A stretch of 49,023 nucleotides of DNA. Origin: Bimuria novae-zelandiae CBS 107.79 (Eukaryota; Ascomycota; Dothideomycetes; Pleosporales; Didymosphaeriaceae). This document shows, piece after piece, positions 32,526 to 44,110 of the stretch (within the stretch, counting starts at the first letter, position 1; each line of letters starts with the position of its first letter). The notes beneath the pieces are model-generated. The model saw only the letters and a program-made list of their open reading frames with translations, was not told the origin of the DNA and searched no databases. Position numbers and translations under genes: made by a program. The stretch is taken from contig ML976705.1 of assembly GCA_010015655.1 (NCBI GenBank), positions 490,982 through 540,004 on the forward strand, written 5' to 3'.

Positions 32526-33057
32526 CTAGTTCTCCGTCTTTGTCTCGTTCGCAAGCGGGCTGCCTTCCTTCTTGTCCTTCCCATCAAGATGCAGCGCATG
32601 CTTGATCCTGTCCAAGGCACCCTTTCTGTCCGGAGAGTGGCTGTGTCCGCCGTACTTCTCCTTGTGCACATTGCCCTCGCCGCCGCGGCCAGTGTGGAAG
32701 TTCTCCTGCGGCTTGCGCAGCACATCCTCAGGGATATAATCGGAAGAGGTACGAGGGCTACCGTCGGCGGGACGGATCAAGGGGGATTTAGAGATGTTGC
32801 CTGCGCCGCCACGGCCGGTCGAGAAGTCTCCGTTGCCCTGGCCTTGAATGCCTTCGCGGACGATGGAGCCGTCGTGGTAGCTATGAATATCAGTCGCTGT
32901 GGCCAGTCGATAGGTTTTGGGTTGCGTGGGAAAGGGCATACACGGTAGAGTCGGGGCCGATATTGCCAGCGCCTACACTGTCAGTTACTGCAATTCAGGC
33001 GATAAGACACTGCAACTCACCACCGCGGCCAGTGGAGTGAATGGGCGTCTCAGACAT
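32526..33057 (-). CDS. DUF3602-type protein with GRGGxGN repeats
   Basis: Exons 33021-33057, 32942-32972 and 32526-32880 (introns 48 and 61 nt) give 140 residues. The micro-exon of 31 nt is required: it restores STGRGGAGNIGPDSTVYHDG, after which the motif recurs as FSTGRGGAGNIS and FHTGRGGEGNVH. DUF3602 proteins are small, fungal, hydrophilic and of unknown function. The C-terminus is Lys/Asp-rich. No signal peptide or membrane segment is present. Confidence 0.85.
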
Positions 33058-33862
33058 GATGTTCTGATCTGTCAATTTCTTGTGCAAAAAGCAAGGTTAA
33101 TGCGAAGTTCAGGAAGTAGTAGTGACCGGAAATGCTTGGAGAAAGGGCAGGGTGCTTCGTATGCAGCATGCATCTTATATTTGCTTTTTCATCCGCGACC
33201 ATGGCGGCAGCCACATGCAACCTCTATACCTATGACGCAAGCGCTGAAAAGCCTATTGGCGCGGGATGCAGCGCACGCGTGAGAACTCCGGTGCGCAAGC
33301 AGAACCACTGCCATCAACCAGCGCGCCGGCGCCGTATTTTGGGCGGAAGAGATAGGTTCGTCTGCGATGAGGGCTTGCTGCCAAGGCACTCCGCTCATAC
33401 ATCATAGCGAGAACTGGGAAGAGAGCGTGGGATCATTGCTGTCGTTACCTGTACCCGTGAGGTGATCGTTCCATGCTTCGGCCGCTTTGATAAGGAAGAC
33501 GCGCTTGATTCGCCGAGCCTAATGACTAAGCTGCGGATAGGTGAGAATACATCTCCGATGGGATGAGGGTGACCACTGCAACTTTCATATGGAAACTTGG
33601 GCGAGCAAGTATAGCCGGAGAACGGGATAGTAGATTACGAGCGCTTTGTGAAGTGTGTACTGGTATGTACTTGTGTATGTTTGCAATGATTCCAAGGTTA
33701 CGAGTGATCAGTCTTTGTACCTAGGGTATTATTCTGGAAAGCTCTTCTACGCGTATGGCTGCTCAATGATAGCACGCAAGGAATTCCTAAGGATAGTTTC
33801 GATCAAGAAATTGGCTAGGTTCTTTGTGCTGGCCTTTCTGAAGAAAAATTAAAAGGGATGCT
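33058..33862. other. Intergenic, no gene seen
   Basis: Upstream of the DUF3602 gene and downstream of the phosphate carrier, both on the minus strand. AT content rises toward 33650-33850. No feature recognised. Confidence 0.45.
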
Positions 33863-35143
33863 TCAAGTGTACTTCGCGGTGACCTTGCTCTCGTCCTGGG
33901 GCGGCGCACCGCCCGTAGTCGGCAATCCCATGAAGATCTTGAAGTAATCGTAGATCATCCACTGAAGACCTGTAAGCGTTCCGATCATCACGATCCTCAC
34001 GGGCAACCCGTTCCATAGACCGCGGAATCCAATGTCTTTGTAAATGCGGCCCGTTGCAGCTCCGAAGCTTTCTCCAGGCTGGCGGTTCGCATTGAGCTTC
34101 GAGACCATCACATCGGCAGGGTGGCTGACAATCGCGCACAGAATACCGGCCATGTAACCACCCGTGAAGGACACGACAGTCTGTGCGCCCTTTCCGTAGT
34201 CGGACTTGTTGCCGGGAAGACGGTGGTAGATCATTTCAACAATGGTTTCAAACGAGGCGAACTGCGAAACATGAGTATCGATGAGTAATACTGGTAGGAA
34301 TACTAACCTTCATCATAGTGTAGGGGATCTGACGGCCCCAGAGCGGGTACAGGCCTTTGTACAATCTAGACTACGTTGAGTGAAGAAGTCCCGCACATGC
34401 TTTTCGAAGCTTTCGGCTACTCACCCAGCAAAACCTTCCTTCCCCACAATCGTGTTGATTCCATTGATTGTGCCCGTCGCAAATGGTGGAATAGTGGTCT
34501 GCATCCGTACCTTTACTGCTTCGAACGGGCAAAGACCAATGTCGGCAATCAACTCCGCCGAAGCGCTACCGGCCAGGTAGATAAGCGTCTTGTACTCGTG
34601 GAAGTTTTCTTCGCCGGCAAGATCTCCATAGAACTTCTTGAAGAACTCATATCCTCCGTACTTGAGACCACCTTGCACAGAATATCCCCAGAAGGTCGGA
34701 CCCCAGCCAGTGAAGACACCGCGTAGTCCTTCGGCACGTCCAATCATGCCCCATGCTTCAAAGTTGCCCTTGTACATCTTTGAGTCGACCTGTCTTCGAC
34801 ACTTTACCAGATCAAGCGGCGTGACAGCCGTATGCGTGAGACCGCAAGCCATGACACCGCCTACGGTACAAGCGGTATAGTACTTTGCCGAGTACAGCTT
34901 AATGCTACCGACTTTCCCCCGTGCCTTGTTGCTTGCCTTTTCGAGCTCGGTAACCGCAGCATCGCTTAAGTTCGTAGCTTTGTTTTTCGCATCTTCGGCG
35001 GCGCTCCACACTGGGTACAGTTCATGCCGAGCGTTCCACTTCGCGGCGCGTTTCGAGGCGCTCTCCGGGACCGGTTGAGAGAATGCCGAGCAGCCCGAGA
35101 AGGCCTGGCTTAAGGTAGAAGGTGTAGGAAATAGATTCGGCAT
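33863..35143 (-). CDS. mir1: Mitochondrial phosphate carrier (SLC25A3/Mir1-Pic2 type)
   Basis: It imports phosphate across the inner mitochondrial membrane for ATP synthesis. Exons 34425-35143, 34308-34365 and 33863-34261 (introns 59 and 46 nt) give 391 residues. The three carrier signatures are [23 protein letters not shown] and [26 protein letters not shown] and [21 protein letters not shown] are diagnostic of phosphate carriers. An N-terminal extension of about 90 residues precedes the first helix, longer than in yeast, and may serve targeting. The start is the ATG of [15 protein letters not shown]; the frame is open further upstream but without protein-like sequence. Mir1 and Pic2 cannot be told apart here. 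Confidence 0.93.
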
Positions 35144-35566
35144 TGTCAAGAGTATGCTACTGCTATCTGTCAGACGTATGTTTCGTCTTGGCGCGGCGGA
35201 TGTTTGAAACTCACACTTGGTAGAACTACAGAGTCCGAAGAGGCCGCTCAGAGGAATGCATGTGAGGCTCAACTCACAAGCGAACCAGCGCCGTATTATA
35301 GGGGAGTCGCAGTGAGTGCAACTAGAGTGAAGCTTGAGCTTGGGTGGGTCCTGGTACTGAAGGGTGGAGCTGTGCATCGACATCACAACCGCGGATTTGA
35401 CCAATCCCGCTCGTGAGAATCCGAACCAGCCACTCACATCACAGCTCACTATTCCTACAACGGCACTACCCACGCGATAGCTTTCCGTGCTATGTCGTAT
35501 ATGGAAAATGAATAGGATCGGATTTCGGAAGACAATTATACATTTATGGCGACTTACGGAGAAATC
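35144..35566. other. Intergenic, promoter of the phosphate carrier gene
   Basis: Open in the carrier's frame for part of its length but without recognisable protein sequence. Probably 5' leader and promoter. Confidence 0.45.
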
Positions 35567-36732
35567 TCAATTTCGCAAACCTTGCTCGTCACTCGGTCTC
35601 GCTCTGCCCTCCTCTGCGCTATCTGCCTGGACCTTACTTTGATCTGCGTGTTTTGACGGATCAAAAACATACATGGGGAATTCCAGGAGTATCGTCCGCT
35701 TCACAATCACCGGCATCTTTTCATACAGTTGCGGCGGGAAGGGAATGAGGATGCTGGTCCTCTGTAGGTAGCGCTCGTACTCTGGCCACTTGATCCCTCT
35801 CTCGTAGCGCTTCTTGGCTCCTGGTCGCTCCTGTAGCGGTAGGCCGGAGAGGAACATTAGGAGACTAGTAAGAAAGAACGGTCCCAAGATTGATGCATAT
35901 AATACAGAATAGGGTCCACCCGAGACGTAGTTGTTTGCTGCTGGCGAGACGGCAATGGTGAAGATGGCTGCGCTGGTCAGTCAAAATGCTCGCATGAATA
36001 CTGTTCGCTGCACTTACCGAATTGTATCAGAATCTCACCAAAGTAGTTCGGATGTCTCGTCCACGCGAAGAACCCGACATCGCAAACTTCTCCGTCACTA
36101 CCGTGCGCAGTGCGGAAGCGATACTTTTGCACATCGGAAACGCTTTCCATGATGAAGCCGATAGCAAACAAGACGACTCCTGCAATATCGCACCCGGTAC
36201 CGAACGAGGGCTGCCGAAACTGTGTAACTTTGGGAGAGTTCAAAATCGTGACTGGTAGCGAGCATGTCCAGACCCAAAACATTTGGCTACGCCAACGTTA
36301 GTCGCGACTCCGTAAACGTTGCTCAGAATTAACTCACAACACCCAGAATCCAAGAAACGACCAGAATTTGTCCCGTTTGTCGTCAAACCGGTCGTCCTTG
36401 CCAGTTTTGATGATTCTGAACAGCAGAAACCCCGACAGGCGGGCTGCCCACGCCATAATGAAGACGGAAGCTACGATGTTGCGCGCATCGCCCCTATTCT
36501 CACTGAATGAGAGTGTGAGGAGAGCCAATAGCACAAAATTCGTGCCTCCCGCGAAATCGGTGAGTTTATCTTTGTGTAGTCAGCAACGTGAAGTCACAGC
36601 CTTTGCAAGGTTGGCAAGCGTAATACCGAACTTCAATGAAAATGCGATAGCAAAGAAGAAGAGCTGGTAGGCGACAGTGATGAGGAAAGTGATGGCGAGG
36701 TAGTAATTGTCCAGCACGTGTACGGCATCCAT
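35567..36732 (-). CDS. DUF1295 / steroid 5-alpha-reductase-like membrane protein
   Basis: DUF1295 proteins are polytopic membrane proteins related to the steroid reductase and isoprenylcysteine methyltransferase folds; most have no proven substrate. Exons 36627-36732, 36338-36569, 36018-36286 and 35567-35967 (introns 57, 51 and 50 nt) give 335 residues. Hydrophobic helices include the N-terminal LAITFLITVAYQLFFF, FVLLALLTLSF and FWVFQMFWVWTCSLPVTIL. The conserved core DVQKYRFR is followed by GFFAWTRHPNYFGEILIQF, which carries the RHPNYxGE signature of the fold's cofactor-binding end. The C-terminal tail is hydrophilic. Confidence 0.9.
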
Positions 36733-37846
36733 TTTCGAAGCCTTGATATGTGATATTCGGACCTGAGGATTGCTCGATCTAATATATGTTCTGTTATTTT
36801 GCTGCCTTCGCAGTCGCTACGGCTGCGCCCCGCCCTCCGCCTGATGAGTATTTGTTCGCCCGAGTGCGACGTGCCTCCGATAGGAATAGCAGTGGCCGTT
36901 GTCAACAAAGCTGGGATGATGACGCATTGGATTGGAGCGCGCCAAGTGATCGGTGGTGGAGAGATATTGGACCGCGATCACCGCTCTCGCAACCACACCA
37001 CATACAAGTTCTAATAAGGTCTGTTATTCCAGGGAAAAGGACAGCGAAGCTTTTGGTTCAACTTGGCGCGAGAGCTCCACACAAGTAAGACACAAGAGAC
37101 ACAAGACGCGCACAGCCTTACGCCGACCGTCACGTAAGCCACCATCGCGAATTTGCAATTGCATCTGCCGGTCCAGGCACATTGTTCTCGGGCGATCCAA
37201 GATTAAAAATCGCTGTTATGCAGGCCGGGTGCGGGCTACATGTTTTGGCCTCGCTCCAGGCAGTGAAACGCACCCTGTGTGAGGCTCTCGCTTCGCCGCG
37301 CCTCACGTCTCAACTCCCATGAGCCAGCGCCTGGCCAGACCGCCCTGACACTCAACATCCCCCAAAACTGTCGCTGTGGCCTTTGAGAGAGCCTCCTGGT
37401 AATCATGGGTAGCGTGCCCGGCTCGTGCAGTAAACGTCCTTGGCTCCGCAAGCCCGACAATGCCTTGAGGAACGCGCCACACCCCCGGCCCTGCGACAAG
37501 AGTCAGGTACTGCATCCGCGTTAAAACCATCGCAGAAACAGAATGAGCGGGTCCTATGAACTGACACACGCCTCTGTTAAGTGCCTGAGGAACCCGCAGT
37601 CTTCGGACTGGTTTTGGGTTATCGTCCGGCTTCTCTCGCTCCCTTTGGCTTCCGGATCTTGCATTTCCTTTCCTTAGCCGCTCTCTTCTTCCTCGCTCCT
37701 CTTTGACCGTCTGCTGTGCAGTTCTTGAATGAGTCTGCATGTCTGTGACATACGCTCATTCACTTAATTACCAGCTGGGCTGTTCCACGTACTAATAGTT
37801 CTTCCTTTCTGCCTGTCTATTTCGGTTTTAGCGCAAAGTAGGAGAC
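36733..37846. other. Divergent intergenic region, no gene seen
   Basis: Lies between the DUF1295 gene (minus) and the repeat-protein gene (plus). Short frames only. Confidence 0.45.
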
Positions 37847-40319
37847 ATGAAGAGGATAAAATCTTGCTTGGGCTTCGCCTTGTTGCTTGCTTCCGCAGTG
37901 CGCTGACCCTCACTATTATTCCAACTTTCACTAACATAGTACAGACTGTCGCCGATCCCGGTTTTAACGTCGACACTAGCAACATCGGGCCTGGCGTGCA
38001 AGGACGAAAAATCGAGGACCTTCAATATGGCGCGTTGGATGCATTGAATAGGGCGCGACAAGAGAAAAGAGGTGGCTTACATGTGGACGCGGTAGCACGG
38101 GTTGCGCAAAATCAACCACTCGATGTTGGCTCGCTGCTCAGCGGTGCAGGTCAGGGTCAGGGTCAGAGAGTTGCTGGATCTAGTGCTGGTAGTCCGACCG
38201 GTGGCGACGGCATCGATGCGAACGCGATCATCAATGGCGTCACAGGAGCACAGCAGGGAGGAGGTAACACCGCAAACGGTCCTGTGGCAGGACAGGGACA
38301 AAATGCTCCTAGACCTGCGGTTGGTGGTCAACCGGGAGGTGAAGGGATCGATGCGAATACTATTATCAACGGCTTCACTGGCGGACAGCAAGGAGGGAGC
38401 GGCAACGCAAATGCCGCCCCAGTCCCGGCGCCAGGTCAAAATCAAGGTCAAAGTCCAGCTTCCTCCGACCTAGGAGCTTCTCTACCCCAGCAGAATCCAC
38501 AACAGAATGAACCAGTGGGTCCCGAGGGTCTCGACGCGAATGCGCTTTTGAACGGTCTCGCGCAGGATGCCCAAACTCAAGGCCAACAAGGACAGGCTCA
38601 GGGCGCCAATGGAGCCAACGTAGGCAATGCCGACAGCTTGGTGAGCGACCTATTAAACAGTGCAAGTGGTCAATCCAACCCACCGACTTCCGATGAGATT
38701 CTCCAGGGCCTGGCAAACCAAAAAGGCCAAGGCAACGGAGTGGAGATCATCCAAGTTAAAGAAACGATTGTGCAACAAATTAATGGAGCTGGGGCAATCA
38801 AGGAAACTGTCATCGAAAGTGCCGCTGGCGCACAGCAGACAGCTCCTGGGGGCGCTGGTGAAGCGCAGACTACAGCAGCCGCAGCAAATACTACAGTAGG
38901 TGAGCTGAATCTTCGCGGTTGTATCTCTCTAATCATCAATAGACCATACTTAGCGAATCATCTCTCATGCTATCACTCCTGGGCTCGACTCAAGCCGCTG
39001 GTGCGGAAACCACTCCACCACCGCCGCCGCCTCCGCCTCCAGCAGCAAACCAGACTGTTGGCGCAGCCATCACCGTCATCGCATCCAGTGGAGCGAGTGG
39101 CGGACAGCAGCAAAATGCCGCAAATGCAACAAGTTCTGCTGCCGCATCGATCAACACGTCGGGGCTGACTCAAGATGGTCTTATTGCAGCCACCACGACA
39201 AGCGCTGTGGGAAGTGCGGTTACGGTCGAAGCGGGTGCAGGGGGGAATGCGGGAGCAAGAGGAAATGCCACGGCCGCCTCTGGAAATGCGATTACTGTCG
39301 AAGCGGGCGCAGGGGCAAATGCCACGGCCGCCTCGGGAGGTGCATCAGCAAAAGCGGGCGGGGTCACTGTGGTCGCTGGACCTGGAAATTCTGGTGCTGC
39401 TGCGGCAGCGAACTCCACGTCTTCCGCAGCGTCCATCAATACATCAGGATTGACTCAGGATGGGCTCGTGGCCGCCAGCACCACCAGCGCAGCTGGGGCT
39501 GCAGTAACTGTACAGGCGTCTGGCGGAAACGCAACTTCCATTGCGCCGGGCCTTCCTACCAGCTCGACCTCCGCCCTAGTAGCCGGAGCAGCAGCGAAAG
39601 CCAGCGCCATCACCGTCGTCGCAAGCAACAATACCGCAGCTGGGGCAGCCGCAATTGCCCCGGGTCTTCCCACGTCCTCCACATTAGCTAAGATCAACTC
39701 CGCGACTCTCACTCCAGATGCTCTCATCGCAGCGACAACTGTATCCGCGGCAGGAAGCGCAGTCACCGTCGTCGCAGGGGGTGGGAATGGCACCCAAGCA
39801 GTCGCTGCCGCCGCCTCTAACCAATGCAAATGCGCGTGCAGCTGCCCAGCGGGCTCGTTCCCCATGGCGGCTCCCCAGGCGGCCCCCTTCCAACTCGTGT
39901 CCGCGATGGGCTCCATGAACTCGCCCTCTACGCTAGCAACGCAGGCCGTCACCGTTGTCGCAGGTGGACCCCCGCCGGCCAACGCGGCACCACAAGCAGC
40001 AGTCAGCACCTCCAGCGCGTCACCTATCAACTCTGCTACCCTCACTGCTGCCGGTCTGGTCGCAACTACGACCGTTTCAGCGGCTGGACCGGGCGTCACT
40101 ATACAAGCGAGCTCTGATCCTAATGCGGTGCCCGCACTGTCCCAGGTCACGGGCTCGTCCTCGTCTGAGTCTGAGTCTTCGATATCGTCGTCTACAACCG
40201 CTCAACTGCAACAGAACAGGTTGCCGTTTGATATCTCGACGATTGAGTTGCAGAGCAAGGTCACGGTCAATCTTGGGGCGAGAGCGGCGCCTACCGAGCG
40301 GAGGAGGTGGCTATTTTGA
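37847..40319 (+). CDS. Secreted Ala/Gly/Gln-rich protein with two families of internal repeats
   Basis: Exons 37847-37897, 37945-38899 and 38995-40319 (introns 47 and 95 nt) give 776 residues. The first exon is a signal peptide (MKRIKSCLGFALLLASA). Residues about 100-300 are Gln/Gly/Asn-rich with three copies of G[IL]DAN[AT][IL][IL]NG (codons near 38208, 38347, 38530). After a nine-proline run, the second half has four copies of a unit resembling INTSGLTQDGLIAATTTSA followed by GxAVTVxAG (near 39149, 39434, 39692 and 40027). Extra AVTVVAG-like strands and PGLPTSSTS linkers occur between them. No GPI signal or membrane helix is visible at the end. A cell-wall or matrix protein is the most natural guess; the family is not recognised. 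Confidence 0.7.
38995..40110 (+). repeat. Four degenerate ~30-residue coding repeats
   Basis: The core is I-N-[ST]-x-x-L-T-x-x-[GA]-L-[IV]-A-[AT]-[TS]-T-x-S-A, followed at a fixed distance by VT[VI]xA. Copies are spaced about 285, 258 and 335 nt apart, so linkers vary in length. Confidence 0.75.
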
Positions 40320-40878
40320 AGAACGGACATTCTCAGAGATTGGCGGAGAAGATTTTTGGGGAGTGAAAATATTTGTCTACGATGAATGAGTTAGTAGTAC
40401 GAGTAATACCCGTGTTTCACTGTCGCTTTTCTTGATTGTCTTTTTTTCTGTATGTAAGTATATATCTAAATGATGTTGCACGCAAGTCGTGCAATTTTTA
40501 AGGCTTACGATGCAGTGAGTGAAATGGTGCTAGTTCTATGTCGCTGTCTATGCTGACTGAATTGAGTGATTCAGGAGAACGAGATAGTTGAGGAGTACGT
40601 GGATGCAACGAATGTGTGATTTTGATGCTAGCTAGCACATGCGAAGTCCATGGACGAATTTCAAACTTGACAAGCTCCTTCTTGCCGCCGCTTTCCTTCG
40701 GACCCAGACGTTACAAACGCTTGATACCATTTTGCCATCATACTTTTACCGCTAATTCGCTCCGCAAGGGAAAAACTTCATACTAGTCCGCCGGTTTCTT
40801 TTGGTGTCCCCGATGATGCCCTACTTGCTCGCTTTTGCGAAATCGCTGTCTGGAGACCATATTGTCAAGTAGACATAT
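40320..40878. other. Intergenic between converging genes
   Basis: 3' regions of the repeat protein (plus) and 2EXR-type gene (minus). No gene seen. Confidence 0.5.
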
Positions 40879-41604
40879 TCACACTGGTAGTGTCAAATCA
40901 TCACCGTGTTTGAAGACTGCACTACTAGCATATGTGGCATCGGGCCTGGCCGCCATGATGGCCTTACCGATGTCTTCTAGCCACAGTCGGATTGTTGGCT
41001 CCATGTGCTGTTTGCGAGTGGCCGCCCGTACTGGGTCGGGATCAGGAAGCCAGCAGATCTCCTCCATGGAGAAGTCCTTCAGCGTCGATCTGTTTACGTG
41101 TGGTGACACGTATTTGGCGAGCAGATCCTCAGCAACACCGATTGGTGCGTCAAGGCGTGACTTCACGAGTGATCCGTCGTCCCAACAATAAAGCTCGCGC
41201 TCGAGGACGACCGTTGTTGCTCCGAGTGGTGGGGTCCAAAAGTAGTATCCGTACCCGCGAAATCGGAAGGTACTGAGCGAAGCGTGCACGCGACCCGCCT
41301 CATGATGGATTTGACGGCATGTGCGGATGAGGGCAAGACGATTATTCTCCCTTCCTTCGAATTGAACCTCTGGATCTCGGCGGTATTGCCACTGGACTAC
41401 ATATTCGGTACCTGCAAGGGAATACGCATGTATCATGTTACGTATCTCTGCAGGGAGCTTCAGGAAACCGATCTGCTGATTGGATTTCGTACTGGCATCT
41501 TCATTAGAATCTATCCGTTCTAAAAGACTTGAATCGTATACTTACCGACGAGAGAGTTCGCGCCCGTCGACGTGTTCCTCGGGGGGTTCCTCCTGCAGAT
41601 GCAT
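40879..41604 (-). CDS. 2EXR/F-box-like protein with LPAEIRNMI motif
   Basis: Fungal proteins of this large accessory family start with an LPxE[LI]RxxIY helix and have unknown roles. Exons 41546-41604 and 40879-41491 with a 54-nt intron (GTAAGT, CTAAT, CCAG) give 223 residues. Residues around 29-45 read GFLKLPAEIRNMIHAYSL, followed about 40 residues later by the equally typical NNRLALIRTCRQIHHEAG. The rest has no recognised domain. The first exon is short and acidic. The gene looks intact, unlike its distant relative at 14-16 kb. Confidence 0.75.
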
Positions 41605-42426
41605 GTTTGAGGACTGGATGTTTAGGGTAATTTTTCTGCGGTGGATACAGCGTCTTCTGGCGCTGCTGAATTAGAAAGGAGATTATCCCGGCTGTTAGAC
41701 TTGTTGCTGTGTGGGTTTGCGTGGAGTTGCGTGGAGTTGCGTGGAGTAATTTGTGCGTCGGTTTATGTGCAGCTCTTGGAGGGAGAGAGAGTGGGTACTG
41801 ATGTAGCAGCGCGGCCGATCATCTATTCACTCCAGCGCTCGTGCCAAGGATACTCGTGGCCAGTGCATAAGCTGCGTTGCATACGCACTGTGCTCTTTCA
41901 CCCCTCGGCCGCCACCTGAGATGCCAAGAGCTCACTTCTGTTAAATATTTGCCCGCATAAAAGCGAACAGCAAGCTCAACCAGGCAGTAAGCTTGCTTTG
42001 GGGGTTGATGCGCCTGGGCTCATCAGGTCGATGTTGTCAGGGTTCTTAATTGTTCTTCGTAATAGATGGCCGCAGTATCGAAGACGCACGATGCGTCATA
42101 GTCTATTCCCGAGAGCAAGAGCAAAGCATTGGACTCAAACGCTTTACGAACGCTTTTGCAGTCTTTTCAAACGAGATTTGGTTGAGTCTTGTCCACGCCT
42201 CTTGAGATTGTGCGAAACTAGCTTGGGGACATTCAGAAGCTAGCCGCTATTATAAGTAATGGGAGATATCATACATATGGAAGATCATCAGTGCACTGTT
42301 GAATTTCTACACAGAAATGACAATGGGATTGGAAAATTCGGGCCTTGGGCCTGTAGCTAAGGTCGTAGTGTAGCGACTCAGCTATAGCTGTCTTGTGACC
42401 TTATGCAGCAGCGTCATGTTGACTCT
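41605..42426. other. Intergenic, short decanucleotide repeat
   Basis: Three exact copies of TTGCGTGGAG lie at 41717-41746. No gene recognised. Confidence 0.5.
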
Positions 42427-44110
42427 TCAGTGCTCTCGTTTCTCCAGTGCTAACCATAGAGGTCGTTTTTCCACGACCATCATCATCCTCAAATTCTCCC
42501 ACTTAAAGGGCCTTTCCTCCGTCATGGAAAGGTTGAAATGCCAAAGCATTTTCGCTATAAAAATTCTCATCTCTGCCCATGCCAAGGGCTTTCCGATGCA
42601 TCCTGTTGGACCAATGCTGAAGGGCTGACTTGTTGCCAGGTTATCGTGCGCGTATCTTTCGGGACGTTGCTCGATTGGAAGCCACCTCTCAGGAGCGAAG
42701 GTCCAAGCGTCTTTGAAGTATCCTTCGGAGTGTAGAATAACGTGTGGTCGTATGGAGATTGATGTCTGCACGTTGCAATGTTAGCGTAAGACTCTCAGGG
42801 GCGACGGTATTGCCTTACTCCTCCAGGGACAAAATGTCCAGCATATGTATCGCCATTTTCGGGAACAACACGAGGCAAACCTCCTGGGATCGCATAACAC
42901 AGCCTAAGGGTCTCGTTTAGTACCGCATCGGGATACTCCAGACTATTCGTTGACTCTACGGTTATCATTTCGTCGGTGGCAAATTTTCGATTTAGCTCAG
43001 ACCACAGCTTGGTTTGTACCGTGAGATTGGATGCTAACCTGTACAGGCACCCAACGAGTATAGTCGCAGTTGTTTCTGATCCAGCAATAAGTATCACACC
43101 GAATGTAGACTGTATTTCGCCCAATGACATCTTATCTGGCGACATCTCCATCTCACGCAGGAATGGCGAGAGAAAATCAGGCCGATCCGTTTTGAGCTCG
43201 ACACGTTGGCGTATCTTCGTGTTCGTAAACTCGGTATGCTGCTTTTGCTGTTCACGCAAGCTCTTCGGTATCACTGCCTGAAGCATGAACCATCCCCCAG
43301 GAAAGAAACGCACTGCAGCTGCAATAATCATCCCTTTAAGGAACATGTACAGCGTTTTCACCCACAGATGATATGAGCTCTGCTCGAGGCAATGAAAAGA
43401 CTCTCCCATCGCCAGGTCACCGATAACATCCATAGTGTAAAAGTTTGTCCAGTCGAGCATGTTGACCACTGTATTCTCTGTCCGGGATGGATTGGCCTCG
43501 CAAATAGCGTACAGGCGCTCAATGACTATATTGGCATATTTCTGTAACATTAGAGCTTGCTCCAGTAGAGATTGTGCATTGAACGACGTCGATAGTAGCC
43601 TTCGCATGCGAGCTCGAATCTGGATATCTGGCGTAGTGACAATGTTAGGAGGCATTCCTTCCGGCGCTACATGGCTTGAGCGCAATAACAAGCATAAAAC
43701 TGGCAATATTACCCATGTACCCCGTTGTATCCTTTTTAGCCTCTGCGTGGCCTTTCCGATGCATGTAGATATCCCTCCATGCTGCTTCGGACGCAAAGGA
43801 GAGCTCGTTGGGAGCAAGACGAACAATAGGACCGTACTTTTGGTGGAGTCTCAGCATGTCGCTGATAAGAGTACCGCGTAGAAGAGATACAACATATGGT
43901 ATCCGGCTGGCCGCCCATAGCCAAGGCCCAGGGTAACTGGAAAGAGGGTTGAACCGCATTCTGCGGATACAAGTAGAAATGATCGCCTAGAGATGCAATT
44001 AGCAGGTAAGGCACCGTGTGGTACGTAGCAAGCTCTTACGCATCCAACCAGAGACACGATAACCAGAGAAATATACTGGCTGGGTCTTGAGAGAGTGCAG
44101 AGTAAGCCAT
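42427..44110 (-). CDS. Cytochrome P450 monooxygenase
   Basis: Microsomal P450s hydroxylate small hydrophobic substrates. The core exons are 43713-43960, 42819-43666 and 42427-42765 (introns 46 and 53 nt). The best start found is ATG 44110 with exon 44040-44110 and a 79-nt intron, giving 501 residues. Seen are PLSSYPGPW, the I-helix AGSETTAT, ETLR (ExxR), APERW and the haem loop FSIGPTGCIGKPLA with the ligand Cys445. The membrane anchor is uncertain: another frame ending in the same exon reads SLVIVSLVGCAIIS directly into the Pro-rich hinge but has no ATG. Isolated from other biosynthetic genes, so its substrate is unknown. Confidence 0.88.

Noticed and set aside
39455..40150. 231-codon minus-strand frame opposite the repeat protein
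   Set aside because: It is Ala/Val/Pro-rich, mirrors the codon repeats of the plus-strand gene and resembles no family. A shadow of the real gene.
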